Assembly: GCF_000271845.1 (NCBI RefSeq)
Contig: NZ_JH719395.1
Span: 3,092,153 to 3,156,152 of the forward strand
Source: Rhizobium leguminosarum bv. trifolii WSM2297
GTDB lineage: Bacteria > Pseudomonadota > Alphaproteobacteria > Rhizobiales > Rhizobiaceae
Reading direction: 5' to 3'
Length of the DNA stretch: 64,000 bases
Below are positions 26,888 through 35,746 of this stretch, piece by piece. A program made the position numbers and the translations under genes. Below the pieces are notes generated by a model. The model ran no database searches. It was not told where the DNA came from and saw nothing but the letters and a program-made list of their open reading frames with translations. Position 1 is the first letter of the stretch, and each line of letters starts with the position of its first letter.

Positions 26888-27709
26888 ATGAGCACGGACC
26901 ACGGCCGCCTCGACGGCAAGATCGCCATCGTCACCGGCGGCACACAAGGATTGGGCGCCACCATTGCCCGCCTCTTTGCCGAACGCGGCGCGGAAGGCAT
27001 CGTCATCTGCGGCCGCAACGAAGCCAAGGGCAAAGCGAAGGCCGCGGAGATTTCGGCCGCGACTGGCGCCAGAGTCGTCTACATCAAGGCCGATCTCGGC
27101 AAGGTCGAGGATGCACAAAATGTCGTCCACGCCTGCGATGAGGCCTTCGGCCGGGTGGACGCGCTGGTCAATGCCGCCGCCATCACCGATCGCGGCACCA
27201 TTCTCGACACCAGCCCCGAGCTCTTCGACGCCATGTTCGCGGTCAATGTGAGAGCGCCGTTTTTCCTGATGCAGGAGACGGTGAAGGTGATGCGCCGCGA
27301 AAAGATCGAGGGCACGATCGTCAATATCGGCTCGATGTCGGCCAAGGCAGGCCAGCCCTTCATCGCCGCCTATTGCGCCTCCAAGGGCGCATTGGAAACG
27401 CTGACGAAGAACACCGCCTATGCGCTGCTGCGCAACCGCATCCGGGTCAACGGCCTCAACATCGGCTGGATGGCTTCCGAAGGCGAGGATCGCATCCAGC
27501 GTGAATATCACGATGCACCCGCCGACTGGCTGGAGAAGGCGGCAGCAGGCCAGCCTTTCGGCCGCCTCGTCGACCCACATGAGGTGGCGCGCGCCTGCGC
27601 CTATCTGTCATCTTCAGAATCCGGCCTGATGACCGGCTCGGTCATCTGCTTCGACCAGTCGATCTGGGGCGCGTATGACGGTTCGCCGCACCCTATCGCG
27701 GCGCTCTGA
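26888..27709 (+). CDS. SDR-family oxidoreductase
   Basis: 273 residues. TGGTQGLGATIARLFAERG (nucleotide loop), NAAAITDRG, Ser in NIGSMSAKAG, and YCASKGALETLTKN supply the classical SDR active site. AAGGAGG lies 8 nt before the ATG. It is followed by an SMP-30/gluconolactonase gene, a pairing that suggests oxidation of a cyclic sugar or polyol to a lactone that is then opened; this is inference. Confidence 0.88.
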   Translation: MSTDHGRLDGKIAIVTGGTQGLGATIARLFAERGAEGIVICGRNEAKGKAKAAEISAATGARVVYIKADLGKVEDAQNVVHACDEAFGRVDALVNAAAITDRGTILDTSPELFDAMFAVNVRAPFFLMQETVKVMRREKIEGTIVNIGSMSAKAGQPFIAAYCASKGALETLTKNTAYALLRNRIRVNGLNIGWMASEGEDRIQREYHDAPADWLEKAAAGQPFGRLVDPHEVARACAYLSSSESGLMTGSVICFDQSIWGAYDGSPHPIAAL

Positions 27710-27719
27710 TAGGTCAGGC

Positions 27720-27742
27720 GCCCGGCATTTCCCATGCCGGGC
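27720..27742 (+). terminator. Hairpin after the SDR gene
   Basis: GCCCGGCAT-TTCCC-ATGCCGGGC (27720-27742), a perfect 9-bp stem, starts 11 nt after the SDR stop. No T tract follows, so readthrough into the lactonase gene is likely. The ATG inside its right arm is in frame with the lactonase gene. Confidence 0.6.
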
Positions 27743-27802
27743 TCTGGCACCTCCCAGGATTTGCAGCTAGGAAGGGGCGGCAGCATTCAGGGAGAAACTG
27801 GC

Positions 27803-28714
27803 TTGGCCGACAATCCGCTTTATGACATCCGCGATGAACGTTTTAGCGCTCTGGTCATCGGCAGCGCCGCGCTCGAAGAGCTTTATTCCGGCTGCCGCTG
27901 GACGGAAGGCCCGGTCTGGTTTTCCGACCTGAACTGCCTTCTCTGGAGCGATATCCCGAACGAACGCATGATGCGCTGGACACCGGATGGCACGGTCTCC
28001 GTCTTCCGCTCGCCCTCCAATTACATCAACGGCAATACCCGCGACCGACAGGGCCGGCTGGTCTCCTGCGAACATGGCGGCCGCCGCGTCAGCCGCACGG
28101 AAGTCGACGGCACCATCACCATTCTGGCCGACAGCTACAAGGGCAAGCGGCTGAATTCGCCGAACGATGTCGTCGTGCATTCCGATGGCGGGGTCTGGTT
28201 CACCGACCCGACCTACGGCATCCTGTCGGACTACGAGGGCCACAAGGCCGAGCCCGAGCAGCCGACCCGCAATGTCTATCGGATCGATCCTTCAAGCGGC
28301 GCGATCGACGCCGTCGTCGAGGATTTCATCCAGCCGAACGGCCTTGCCTTCTCGCCCGACGGGACGAAGCTCTACATCGCCGATTCCGGCTCGGCAAAAC
28401 ATGAAGTACCGCGCCACATCCGGGTTTTCGACGTCGTCGACGGCAGGCGGATCGAAAACAGCCGCTATTTCTGCAGCCTCGATGCCGGCAATCCCGATGG
28501 CTTCCGCTTCGACGTTGCCGGCAATCTCTGGACCAGTGCCGGTGACGGCGTGCACTGCTTTTCGCCCGAGGGAACGCTGCTCGGCAAGATCAGGGTGCCG
28601 CAGACGGTCTCCAATCTCACCTTCGGCGGCCCGAAGAAGAACCGGCTCTTCATCACCGCGACGCGCTCGGTCTATTCGATCTATACGAAGACCAACGGCG
28701 CACAATATCCGTAA
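27803..28714 (+). CDS. SMP-30/gluconolactonase/LRE-family lactonase
   Basis: 303 residues from a TTG start. TTG at 27803 is preferred because GGGAGA lies 7 nt upstream, while the in-frame ATG at 27734 sits inside a hairpin without a ribosome site. The beta-propeller shows CRWTEGPVWF (metal Glu), NGNTRDRQGRLVSCEHG, LNSPNDVVVHSDGGVWFTDPTYGI (Asn and Asp ligands spread over blocks) and QPNGLAFSPDG. These enzymes hydrolyse sugar lactones using a divalent metal. It probably acts with the SDR 93 nt upstream. Confidence 0.88.
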   Translation: MADNPLYDIRDERFSALVIGSAALEELYSGCRWTEGPVWFSDLNCLLWSDIPNERMMRWTPDGTVSVFRSPSNYINGNTRDRQGRLVSCEHGGRRVSRTEVDGTITILADSYKGKRLNSPNDVVVHSDGGVWFTDPTYGILSDYEGHKAEPEQPTRNVYRIDPSSGAIDAVVEDFIQPNGLAFSPDGTKLYIADSGSAKHEVPRHIRVFDVVDGRRIENSRYFCSLDAGNPDGFRFDVAGNLWTSAGDGVHCFSPEGTLLGKIRVPQTVSNLTFGGPKKNRLFITATRSVYSIYTKTNGAQYP

Positions 28715-28824
28715 GGATCGCGATGCCGCATGCTCGGCAGGCATCTTACAATCACCATCGTCGGCCAAGGCGGTATGGCGCGGGCACCCGCGCTGCGGCT
28801 CGGCCGCCGGATACATGTTCCGGA

Positions 28825-28870
28825 TGACGACATGCATGAAAAAAGCTAAAGCGCGTCCCATGAATCAAAT
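28825..28870. repeat. Degenerate rhizobial intergenic repeat
   Basis: ATGACGACATGCATGAAAAA followed by AGCTAAAGCGCGTCC resembles the abundant Rhizobium repeat containing ACGACATGCAT and AAAGCGCGTC. Recognition rests on memory of the family, and the copy is imperfect. Confidence 0.4.
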
Positions 28871-28872
28871 TC

Positions 28873-28889
28873 AATGTGAGCGCTTGCGC
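28873..28889. promoter_or_regulatory. Possible LacI-family half-operator upstream of the GH2 gene
   Basis: CAATGTGAGCGCTTGCG contains TGTGAGCGCT, the left half of the E. coli lac operator, with only weak symmetry on the right. Its place before a beta-galactosidase-like gene makes it worth noting. A LacI-family protein is encoded 3.5 kb to the left. Confidence 0.3.
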
Positions 28890-28924
28890 GGCTCGCATCC
28901 TATTGCATCAAGGAGGAATACAAG

Positions 28925-28990
28925 ATGACCCGATTTTCACGCGCCGAACAGCGCCGCACCGCTCCTGATGCCATGACTAGGAGGGCCTGA
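28925..28990 (+). CDS. Possible 21-residue leader ORF before the GH2 gene
   Basis: The frame begins at an ATG preceded by a strong AAGGAGGAATACAAG, encodes MTRFSRAEQRRTAPDAMTRR and one further Ala, and stops (TGA) one nucleotide before the GH2 ATG. The ribosome site of the GH2 gene, TAGGAGGG, lies inside its last codons. The layout suggests translational coupling. The peptide is basic and matches no family I know, so it could also be a chance frame. Confidence 0.4.
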   Translation: MTRFSRAEQRRTAPDAMTRRA

Positions 28991-28991
28991 G

Positions 28992-31238
28992 ATGCGGTCC
29001 GTCGTTTCCTTCAACGAAGGCTGGAGTTTCCACGAGGGTTTCGGCCAGCGCCTCCTTGAGAGCTTCGACCCCGCCAGGTCGGTCAGCCTGCCCCATACCG
29101 CCGTCGAACTGCCCTTCAACTACTTCGACGAGACCAGCTATCAGCGCGCCTTCACCTATCAGAAGGTGCTGCGCTGGCTGCCGGAATTCGAGGGCCGTGA
29201 AGTCTCGCTCGTTTTCGACGCCGCCATGGCCGACAGCGTGGTCTATCTGAACGGCGAGGAAATTATCGCCCATAAGGACGGCTACACCCCTTTCGAAGCC
29301 CGCCTCACCGGCAACCTCGTCAAGGGCGAGAACCTCGTAACGGTGAAGATCGACGGCAGCGAAAACCCCGCCATTCCGCCCTTCGGCGGCCGCATTGATT
29401 ATCTCACCTATGCCGGCATCTACCGCGACGTCTGGCTGAAGGTCACCGATCCGGTGTCGATCCGCAATCTCAAGATCGAAACTGCAGACGTTCTTGCCCC
29501 GGAAAAATCGGCGACCATCCGCGTCGATATTGCCAATCCTGAGGGCCGCAGCTTCTCGGCAACCGTCACTGCCACGCTGAAGCAGGCAGACGGCACGGTG
29601 ATCGCCACCGCAGCGACCGAGACGATCGGCGACCGCACCAGGCTTTCCTTCGGCGGCCTCACCGGCATCACGCTTTGGGACATCACCGATCCGACGCTCT
29701 ACGAGGTCACCGTCGAGCTCAGGACCGAACACGGCTCCGACCGTATCTCCACCCGCTTCGGCTTCCGCACCGCCGAATTCACCCCGGAAGGTTTCCTCCT
29801 CAACGGCAAGCCGCTGAAACTGCGCGGCCTCAACCGCCACCAGTCCTTCCCCTATGTCGGTTATGCCGCCGGCCGCTCCGCCCAGGAGCGCGACGCCGAC
29901 ATCATGAAGACGGTGCTGAAGTGCAATATCGTCCGCACCTCGCATTATCCGCAGTCGAAATGGTTCCTCGATCGCTGCGACGCCATCGGCCTGCTGGTTT
30001 TCGAGGAAATCCCCGGCTGGCAGCATATCGGCGATGCCGACTGGCAGAAGGAATCGATCGAAAACGTCCGCCGCATGATCGAGCGCGACTGGAACCATCC
30101 CTCGATCATCATCTGGGGCGTGCGCATCAACGAGTCGCAGGACAATCACGATTTCTATGTCGAGACCAATCGCCTCGCCCGCGAACTCGACAGCACCCGC
30201 CAGACTGGCGGCGTGCGTTACATCACCGAAAGCGAACTCCTCGAAGACGTCTACACGATGAACGACTTCATCCTCGGCAATGAGGAACTGCCGGGCGCCA
30301 ACCGCCCGCGCACCGCATTGCGCAGTCAGGAGGAAAATACCGGCCTGTCCCGGAAGGTGCCGTACCTCATCACCGAGTTCAACGGCCACATGCACCCGAC
30401 GAAAATCTATGACCAGGAGCAGCGTCAGGCCGAGCACGTGCGCCGTCACCTCGAAGTGCTGAACGCCGCCTATGGCGACCCCGATATCTCGGGCGCCATC
30501 GGCTGGTGCATGTTCGATTACAATACCCATAAGGATTTCGGCTCCGGCGACCGCATCTGCTATCACGGCGTCATGGACATGTTCCGCGAGCCGAAATTCG
30601 CGGCCTATGCCTATATCAGCCAGTGCGATCCCTCCGACGAGATCGTCATGAAGCCGGTGACCTTCTGGGCGCGCGGCGAACGCAACATCGGCGGCGTGCT
30701 GCCGCTGATCGTCCTGACCAATTGCGACGAGGTAGAGCTGCAATATGGCGGGCTCAGCAAGCGCATCGGCCCGGACCGCGAGAATTATCCGCATCTGCCG
30801 CATCCGCCCGTCGTGCTCGATCATCGCCACTTCACCGCCGACGAACTCGGCACCTGGGGTCTGGAATGGATCGACGGCACCTTGACCGGCTATATTGGCG
30901 GCGAGCCGGTGGCGAGCCTGACGTTTGCGGCGGATCCGCTGCCGACGACGCTGGAAATCGTCGCCGACAGCCAGACGCTGAAGGCGCGCGAACGCGACAG
31001 CACCCGGGTCATCATCCGCGCCCTCGACCAGTGCGGCCAGCGCCTGCCCTTCATGAACGACAGTATTTCGCTGAAGGTGCATGGACCCGCAAGGATCGTC
31101 GGCCCGGCCACTGTGCCGCTGCAGGGCGGCACATCAGGCTTCTGGCTGGAGGCGACAGGTCTGGTTGGCGAGATCACCGTCGAAGCGATCTCGTCGCGGT
31201 TCGCGCCGGTGACGCTCAGCGTCACGGCCGCCGCCTAA
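28992..31238 (+). CDS. Glycoside hydrolase family 2 enzyme (beta-galactosidase-like)
   Basis: 748 residues. A sugar-binding jelly roll comes first (SLPHTAVELPFNYF, YLNGEEIIAHKDGYTPFE), then an Ig-like domain, then the TIM barrel starting near LKLRGLNRHQSFPYVGYA. The acid/base Glu is in IIIWGVRINESQDN and the nucleophile Glu in PYLITEFNGHMHP. C-terminal beta domains (from about 560) resemble those of GH2 beta-galactosidases. No signal peptide is visible, so it acts on imported oligosaccharides in the cytoplasm. It is convergent with a sugar ABC operon that could supply the substrate. Beta-galactosidase is favoured; beta-glucuronidase or mannosidase cannot be excluded by eye. Confidence 0.85.
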   Translation: MRSVVSFNEGWSFHEGFGQRLLESFDPARSVSLPHTAVELPFNYFDETSYQRAFTYQKVLRWLPEFEGREVSLVFDAAMADSVVYLNGEEIIAHKDGYTPFEARLTGNLVKGENLVTVKIDGSENPAIPPFGGRIDYLTYAGIYRDVWLKVTDPVSIRNLKIETADVLAPEKSATIRVDIANPEGRSFSATVTATLKQADGTVIATAATETIGDRTRLSFGGLTGITLWDITDPTLYEVTVELRTEHGSDRISTRFGFRTAEFTPEGFLLNGKPLKLRGLNRHQSFPYVGYAAGRSAQERDADIMKTVLKCNIVRTSHYPQSKWFLDRCDAIGLLVFEEIPGWQHIGDADWQKESIENVRRMIERDWNHPSIIIWGVRINESQDNHDFYVETNRLARELDSTRQTGGVRYITESELLEDVYTMNDFILGNEELPGANRPRTALRSQEENTGLSRKVPYLITEFNGHMHPTKIYDQEQRQAEHVRRHLEVLNAAYGDPDISGAIGWCMFDYNTHKDFGSGDRICYHGVMDMFREPKFAAYAYISQCDPSDEIVMKPVTFWARGERNIGGVLPLIVLTNCDEVELQYGGLSKRIGPDRENYPHLPHPPVVLDHRHFTADELGTWGLEWIDGTLTGYIGGEPVASLTFAADPLPTTLEIVADSQTLKARERDSTRVIIRALDQCGQRLPFMNDSISLKVHGPARIVGPATVPLQGGTSGFWLEATGLVGEITVEAISSRFAPVTLSVTAAA

Positions 31239-31249
31239 CGCATCGTGTT

Positions 31250-31285
31250 AGAGCGCCTCGCGTCTTACCACACGCGCGGCGCTCT
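31250..31285. terminator. Bidirectional hairpin between the convergent GH2 and ABC genes
   Basis: AGAGCGCC (31250-31257) pairs with GGCGCTCT (31278-31285), and CGCGT (31259-31263) with ACGCG (31272-31276). It fills the 55-nt gap between two convergent genes. T tracts are absent on both strands. Confidence 0.6.
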
Positions 31286-31293
31286 GATGGCCG

Positions 31294-32409
31294 TCACGAA
31301 ATCCGCATCTGGCTCTTGGGATCGAAGAACACGGCCTTGTCGAGATTGAAGGCAAGGCGTGTGCTTTGTCCGGGAGCAATGCCGGCATCGGCGCGCAGGC
31401 GGGCGACGACGGATTTGCCGCCGAGCTTGGTGACGGCGAAGGTATCGGAGCCGGCCGGTTCGACCACCTCGATCAGGCAGTCGCCTTCGGTCAGCGAACG
31501 CGCCTTGCGGTCGGCGCCGTCGGGATCAGTCAGCGCCTCGGGGCGGATGCCGAAGATCACCTGCTTGCCGGCATAGGAGGACAGGCCGTGATTGCCTGAG
31601 ACCACCGGCAGCCGGAGCGGCGCGGCATTGGCCCGCTCCAGCGAGACCTCCAGCCCGCTGGTGCCGGTCTCGACGGTGGCGTTGAGCAGGTTCATTGCCG
31701 GCGATCCCATGAAGTCGGCAACGAAGAGATTGGCCGGGCTGTTATAGATCTCGGCCGGGGTGCCGAACTGCTGCAGCACCCCGTCTTTCAGCACGGCGAT
31801 CTTGGTCGCCAGCGTCATCGCCTCGATCTGGTCGTGGGTGACATAGACGAAGGTGGTGCCCATGCGCTGGTGCAGCCGCTTGATCTCGGTGCGCATGTCG
31901 ACACGCAGCTTGGCGTCGAGATTGGAGAGCGGCTCGTCGAACAGGAAGACCTGCGGATTGCGCACCAGCGCCCGGCCCATGGCGACACGCTGGCGCTGGC
32001 CGCCGGAGAGCTGGGACGGCTTGCGGTCGAGCAGATGGCCGATCTGCAGCATGTCGGAGACCTGTTTGATCGCCTTGGCGCGCTCCTCCTTCGGAACGCC
32101 GCGGATCTCCATGCCGAAGGCGATGTTGCCCGCCACCGTCATGTTCGGATAGAGCGCATAGGACTGGAACACCATGGCGATGTCGCGCTTGGAGGGATGC
32201 AGCCCGCTGATGTCGCGGCCGTCGATCCTGATATCGCCAGAGGTGATCGTCTCCAGCCCGGCAATGGTGTTGAGCAGGGTCGACTTGCCGCAGCCGGACG
32301 GGCCGACCAGCACGAGAAAGCCGCCCTTTTCGAGTTCGAGGTCGATCCCCTTGAGAATGTCGACGGCGCCGAAACGCTTTCTGAGACCGGAGATTTCGAG
32401 GAAGGCCAT
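31294..32409 (-). CDS. MalK/UgpC-type sugar ABC transporter ATPase
   Basis: 371 residues. Walker A GPSGCGKSTLLNTIAG (about 37-52), Q-loop MVFQSYALYPNMTV, signature LSGGQRQRVAMGRALVR, Walker B VFLFDEPLSNLD and switch TFVYVTHDQIEAMTLA are all present. The last ~130 residues form the regulatory TOBE-type domain of MalK-like ATPases, including IFGIRPEAL. It is the last gene of the SBP-permease-permease-ATPase operon, 3 nt after the second permease. Confidence 0.93.
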   Translation of the reverse strand: MAFLEISGLRKRFGAVDILKGIDLELEKGGFLVLVGPSGCGKSTLLNTIAGLETITSGDIRIDGRDISGLHPSKRDIAMVFQSYALYPNMTVAGNIAFGMEIRGVPKEERAKAIKQVSDMLQIGHLLDRKPSQLSGGQRQRVAMGRALVRNPQVFLFDEPLSNLDAKLRVDMRTEIKRLHQRMGTTFVYVTHDQIEAMTLATKIAVLKDGVLQQFGTPAEIYNSPANLFVADFMGSPAMNLLNATVETGTSGLEVSLERANAAPLRLPVVSGNHGLSSYAGKQVIFGIRPEALTDPDGADRKARSLTEGDCLIEVVEPAGSDTFAVTKLGGKSVVARLRADAGIAPGQSTRLAFNLDKAVFFDPKSQMRIS

Positions 32410-32412
32410 GGC

Positions 32413-33384
32413 TTACCCTTTGACTGCCCCCGCCATCAGACCGCGCACGAAGTAGCGGCCGGCGAGGATATAGACGATGAGCGTCGGAACGGCCGCGATC
32501 ATCGCCGCAGCCATGTTGACATTGTATTCGACCACACCGGTCGAGGTGTTGACGACATTGTTGAGCGCCACCGTCATCGGCATGGAGTCGCCGGTGCCGG
32601 CATAGGCCGAGGCAAACAGGAAGTCGTTCCAGATATTGGTGAACTGGTAGATCACCGTGACGACGATGATCGGCAGCGAGTTCGGCAGCATGATGCGGCG
32701 GAAGATCTGGAAGAAGCTGGCGCCGTCGACCTGGGCGGCGCGCACCAGTTCGGTCGGAAAGGCCTCGTAGAAATTGCGGAAGAACAGCGTCGTGAAGCCG
32801 AGGCCGTAGACGACATGGACGAAGACCAGATTGACCGTCGGATTGCCGAAGCCGAAGCTAAAGCCGGTGGCGTTCTGCAGCGTCATGCCGAAGCGGCCGA
32901 GCGAGCCCAGGATCGTTGCCATCGGCAAGAGCACCGACTGGAACGGGATGAAGCAGGCAAACAGCATCAGCCCGAACACCAGCGTATGGCCGGGGAAGCG
33001 CCATTTGGTCAGGACATAACCGTTCAGCGCCCCCATGATGGTGGAGATTGCCACCGCCGGCACCACCATCTTGATCGAGTTCCAGAAGTAACCCTTGATG
33101 CCGGCGCAGGTCAGCCCGACGCAGGTCTCGCCCCAGGCCTTCACCCAGGGATCGAAGGTCGGTGACTGCGGCAGCGCCAGCATGTTGCCGCCCTGGATCT
33201 CGTCCATCGTCTTGAACGAGGTGGTGAGCATGACGAAGAGCGGCATCAGGTAGAGGACGGCGAAGATCGCCAGCAGGCCGTAGATGATCAGGCGGCCGAT
33301 CCAGCGGCTGTTGTTATTCCGGCTGTCGCCGCTTTGCGAAAGCGTTGCGGTCGAGGCGGCAATCGGAGAGCTTACGCTGCTCAT
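32413..33384 (-). CDS. Sugar ABC transporter permease, MalG type
   Basis: 323 residues with six expected membrane helices starting near residue 31 (LIIYGLLAIFAVLYLMPLFV). The ATPase-contact EAA loop is TELVRAAQVDGASFFQIFRR at about residues 216-235. The insertion around TCVGLTCAGIKGYFWNSIKM in the first periplasmic loop is seen in the glucose/mannose (Gts) permeases. The start overlaps the stop of the first permease by 4 nt. Confidence 0.92.
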   Translation of the reverse strand: MSSVSSPIAASTATLSQSGDSRNNNSRWIGRLIIYGLLAIFAVLYLMPLFVMLTTSFKTMDEIQGGNMLALPQSPTFDPWVKAWGETCVGLTCAGIKGYFWNSIKMVVPAVAISTIMGALNGYVLTKWRFPGHTLVFGLMLFACFIPFQSVLLPMATILGSLGRFGMTLQNATGFSFGFGNPTVNLVFVHVVYGLGFTTLFFRNFYEAFPTELVRAAQVDGASFFQIFRRIMLPNSLPIIVVTVIYQFTNIWNDFLFASAYAGTGDSMPMTVALNNVVNTSTGVVEYNVNMAAAMIAAVPTLIVYILAGRYFVRGLMAGAVKG

Positions 33385-34334
33385 CGGGCCTTCTCCTTCA
33401 GTTCGGAATAGAGATAGGGAACGATGATGGCCGAGATCGTCATCAGCATGATGATGGCGCTGGCCGAACCGACGGCCATCTCGTTGCGTTTGAAGGTATA
33501 TTCATACATGAAGTTGGACGGCAGCCAGGCCGAGCCGCCCGGCCCGCCCGAGGTCAGCGCCACCACCAGGTCGTAGGACTTGATCGCCATATGGGCGAGC
33601 ACGATGAAGGCCGACAGGAAGATCGGCCGCAACAGCGGAATGACGATGCGGCGGTAGAGCTGTAAGGCGGAAGCGCCGTCGATCTGGGCGGCCTTCATGA
33701 TCTCGCCGTCGATACCGCGCAGGCCGGCCAGGAACATCGCCATGACGAAGCCCGAGGCCTGCCAGACACCGGCGATGACGACGGTGTAGATGACGAAGTC
33801 CTTGTTCTTGATCCAGTCGAAGTGGAAGCTCGTCCAGCCGAAGTGGTGCAGCGTCTGCTCCAGCCCGAGGCCGGGGTCGAGGAACCATTTCCAGGCAACC
33901 CCGGTGACGATGAAGGAGAGCGCCATCGGATAGAGGAAGATCGGTCGGAGCAAGCCCTCGCCGCGGATCTTCTGGTCGAGCAGGATCGCCAGGAACAGAC
34001 CGAGTGCCAGGCAGATGCCGACATAGAGGAAGCCGAAGATCGCCATGTTGGTGATCGACGTATACCAGGAGGACGGCGGATCGCTCTCGAAGGTCCAGCG
34101 CCACAGCCGCTGATAGGCGCGCGCCCCGGTCAGCGCATAGGACGGAAAGGTCTTGGAATTGGTGAACGACAGATAGGCCGTCCAGACGATGAAGCCGTAG
34201 ACGAAGATGAGCGTGATGACGAAGCTCGGCGCCAGCACGATCTTCGGCAGCGCATCCTGCAGCCGGCCCCTCAGCGAGATCGCCGTCGCTTGCCGCGGCG
34301 TCAGAACCGGATCGGTGGTCGCAACTGTGCTCAT
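33381..34334 (-). CDS. Sugar ABC transporter permease, MalF type
   Basis: 317 residues with six hydrophobic segments beginning near residue 33. The EAA loop is EIMKAAQIDGASALQLYRRI (about 214-233). YLYSELKEKAR forms the cytoplasmic tail. The gene follows the binding-protein gene after 152 nt that contain a hairpin and a tandem repeat, the usual arrangement for lowering permease relative to binding protein. Confidence 0.92.
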   Translation of the reverse strand: MSTVATTDPVLTPRQATAISLRGRLQDALPKIVLAPSFVITLIFVYGFIVWTAYLSFTNSKTFPSYALTGARAYQRLWRWTFESDPPSSWYTSITNMAIFGFLYVGICLALGLFLAILLDQKIRGEGLLRPIFLYPMALSFIVTGVAWKWFLDPGLGLEQTLHHFGWTSFHFDWIKNKDFVIYTVVIAGVWQASGFVMAMFLAGLRGIDGEIMKAAQIDGASALQLYRRIVIPLLRPIFLSAFIVLAHMAIKSYDLVVALTSGGPGGSAWLPSNFMYEYTFKRNEMAVGSASAIIMLMTISAIIVPYLYSELKEKAR

Positions 34335-34351
34335 GGAATGTCATCTCCTCC

Positions 34352-34379
34352 CCTGCATCATAGGGCCTGCATCATAGGG
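34352..34379. repeat. Two perfect tandem 14-bp repeats upstream of the permease gene
   Basis: CCTGCATCATAGGG occurs at 34352-34365 and again at 34366-34379, followed by a shorter related CCTGATGA and CCCTGCATGATGG. The array starts 7 nt upstream of the permease ribosome site, inside the operon. Confidence 0.85.
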
Positions 34380-34443
34380 CCTGATGACCCTGCATGATGG
34401 TCCGCGCGTCATGTCGCACATGATCGGCGCGGAGCCTGAAGCC

Positions 34444-34464
34444 TCCCCGCGAAGTGCGCGGGGA
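34444..34464 (-). promoter_or_regulatory. Intercistronic hairpin after the binding-protein gene
   Basis: TCCCCGCG (34444-34451) and CGCGGGGA (34457-34464) form a stem around AAGTG, 22 nt past the binding-protein stop. No T tract follows on the minus strand, so it more likely stabilises the upstream mRNA or partly attenuates. Confidence 0.6.
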
Positions 34465-34486
34465 AGCGTTGTCATCGGCAGCAATC

Positions 34487-35746
34487 TCAGCGGGCGTCGT
34501 CGATTGCCTGGACGAGCTGGGTGACGGCTTCGTCGGAGCTCTTGATCTGACCGTGGACGAACTTCGAGACGACGTCCTTATAGGCATTGGCGATTGCCGG
34601 AGGCGCGCCGTAACCTTGAGCCAGCGAACCGAACAGCGTGCCGCCCTCATTGGCGGCCTTCAGATCGGCGATGCCCTTCTTGCCGCAGGCGTCGAAGTCG
34701 GTATCGGGAACGTCGGTACGAGCAGGAACCGAACCCTTGACGACGTTGAAGGCCGACTGGAAGCTCTTCGACAGCGTGGCGGTTGCCAGTGCTGCCTGCG
34801 CCGCCTTGCGGTCGTCGGGAACATTGAACATGCCGAACATGTCGGAGTTGTAGATGACGCTGCCTTCAGTGCCGGGGAAGCGGTAGCACAGGAAGTCGGT
34901 ATCCGGGGTCTTCTTGGCGGCGACGAATTCGCCCTTGGCCCAGTCGCCCATCACCTGCACCAGCGCATCGCCCTTGATCACCATGGCGGTCGCCAGGTTC
35001 CAGTCGCGGCCGGAGAAGTTCGGATCGACATATTTGACGATCTTCGCCAGGTTATCGAAGGACTTCTTCATCGTGTCGGACTTCAGCGACGCCTCGTCGA
35101 GGTCGTTGAAGGCCTTCTTGTAGAATTCCGGTCCGCCGGTCGACAGCACGATGGAATCGAACATCGTCGCTTCCTGCCAGTTCTGGCCGCCGAGCGCCAA
35201 CGGGATGACGCCTGCAGCCTTCGCCTTGTCGAGCAGGGCGATCAGATCGTCGAAGGTCTTCGGCTGGGTGCCGCCGATCTTGTCCATCACCGCCTTGTTG
35301 ATCCACAGCCAGTTGACCGAATGGACGTTGACCGGGGCTGCGACCCACTTGCCGTCATAGACCGAGAACTTCTGCAGCGCCGCCGGCACCGACTTGTCCC
35401 AGCCTTCCTTCTTCGCCGTCTCGGTGAGGTCACCCATGACGCCGGCCTGGGCATAATCGAGCACGGTGTAACCGAGCATCTGCGAGGCCGTCGGATAGGT
35501 GCCGGCTGCCACCATCGCCTTCAGCGCCGTCATCGCCGCATCGCCGCCACCGCCGGCAACCGGCACGTCCTTCCAGGCAAAACCTTCCTTCGACAGATCC
35601 TCTTTCAGAACGTTCAGTGCCGCAGCCTCGCCGCCTGACGTCCACCAGTGCAGCATCTGCACTTCCTTCACGTCGGCAGCCTGCGCCGCACCGAGGCCAG
35701 CCATCATCACGACGGCAATCGCCGCCGAGCTCAAAAACTTGCGCAT
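34487..35746 (-). CDS. Periplasmic sugar-binding protein of a CUT1 ABC transporter (GtsA-like)
   Basis: 419 residues with a Sec signal ending GLGAAQA. EVQMLHWWTSGGEAAALNVL, GDAAMTALKAMVAAGTYPTA, APVNVHSVNWLWIN and TFDDLIALLDKAKAAGVIPLALG are marks of the glucose/mannose-type binding proteins of Pseudomonas and Thermus. The transporter order (binding protein, MalF-like, MalG-like, ATPase) equals gtsABCD. The substrate could be glucose, mannose or a galactoside given the convergent GH2 gene; sequence does not decide. GGGAGG precedes the ATG. Confidence 0.88.
   Translation of the reverse strand: MRKFLSSAAIAVVMMAGLGAAQAADVKEVQMLHWWTSGGEAAALNVLKEDLSKEGFAWKDVPVAGGGGDAAMTALKAMVAAGTYPTASQMLGYTVLDYAQAGVMGDLTETAKKEGWDKSVPAALQKFSVYDGKWVAAPVNVHSVNWLWINKAVMDKIGGTQPKTFDDLIALLDKAKAAGVIPLALGGQNWQEATMFDSIVLSTGGPEFYKKAFNDLDEASLKSDTMKKSFDNLAKIVKYVDPNFSGRDWNLATAMVIKGDALVQVMGDWAKGEFVAAKKTPDTDFLCYRFPGTEGSVIYNSDMFGMFNVPDDRKAAQAALATATLSKSFQSAFNVVKGSVPARTDVPDTDFDACGKKGIADLKAANEGGTLFGSLAQGYGAPPAIANAYKDVVSKFVHGQIKSSDEAVTQLVQAIDDAR

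Noticed and set aside
28977..31082. Long open frame antisense to the GH2 gene
   Set aside because: It follows the shadow pattern, and the plus-strand catalytic motifs are clear.
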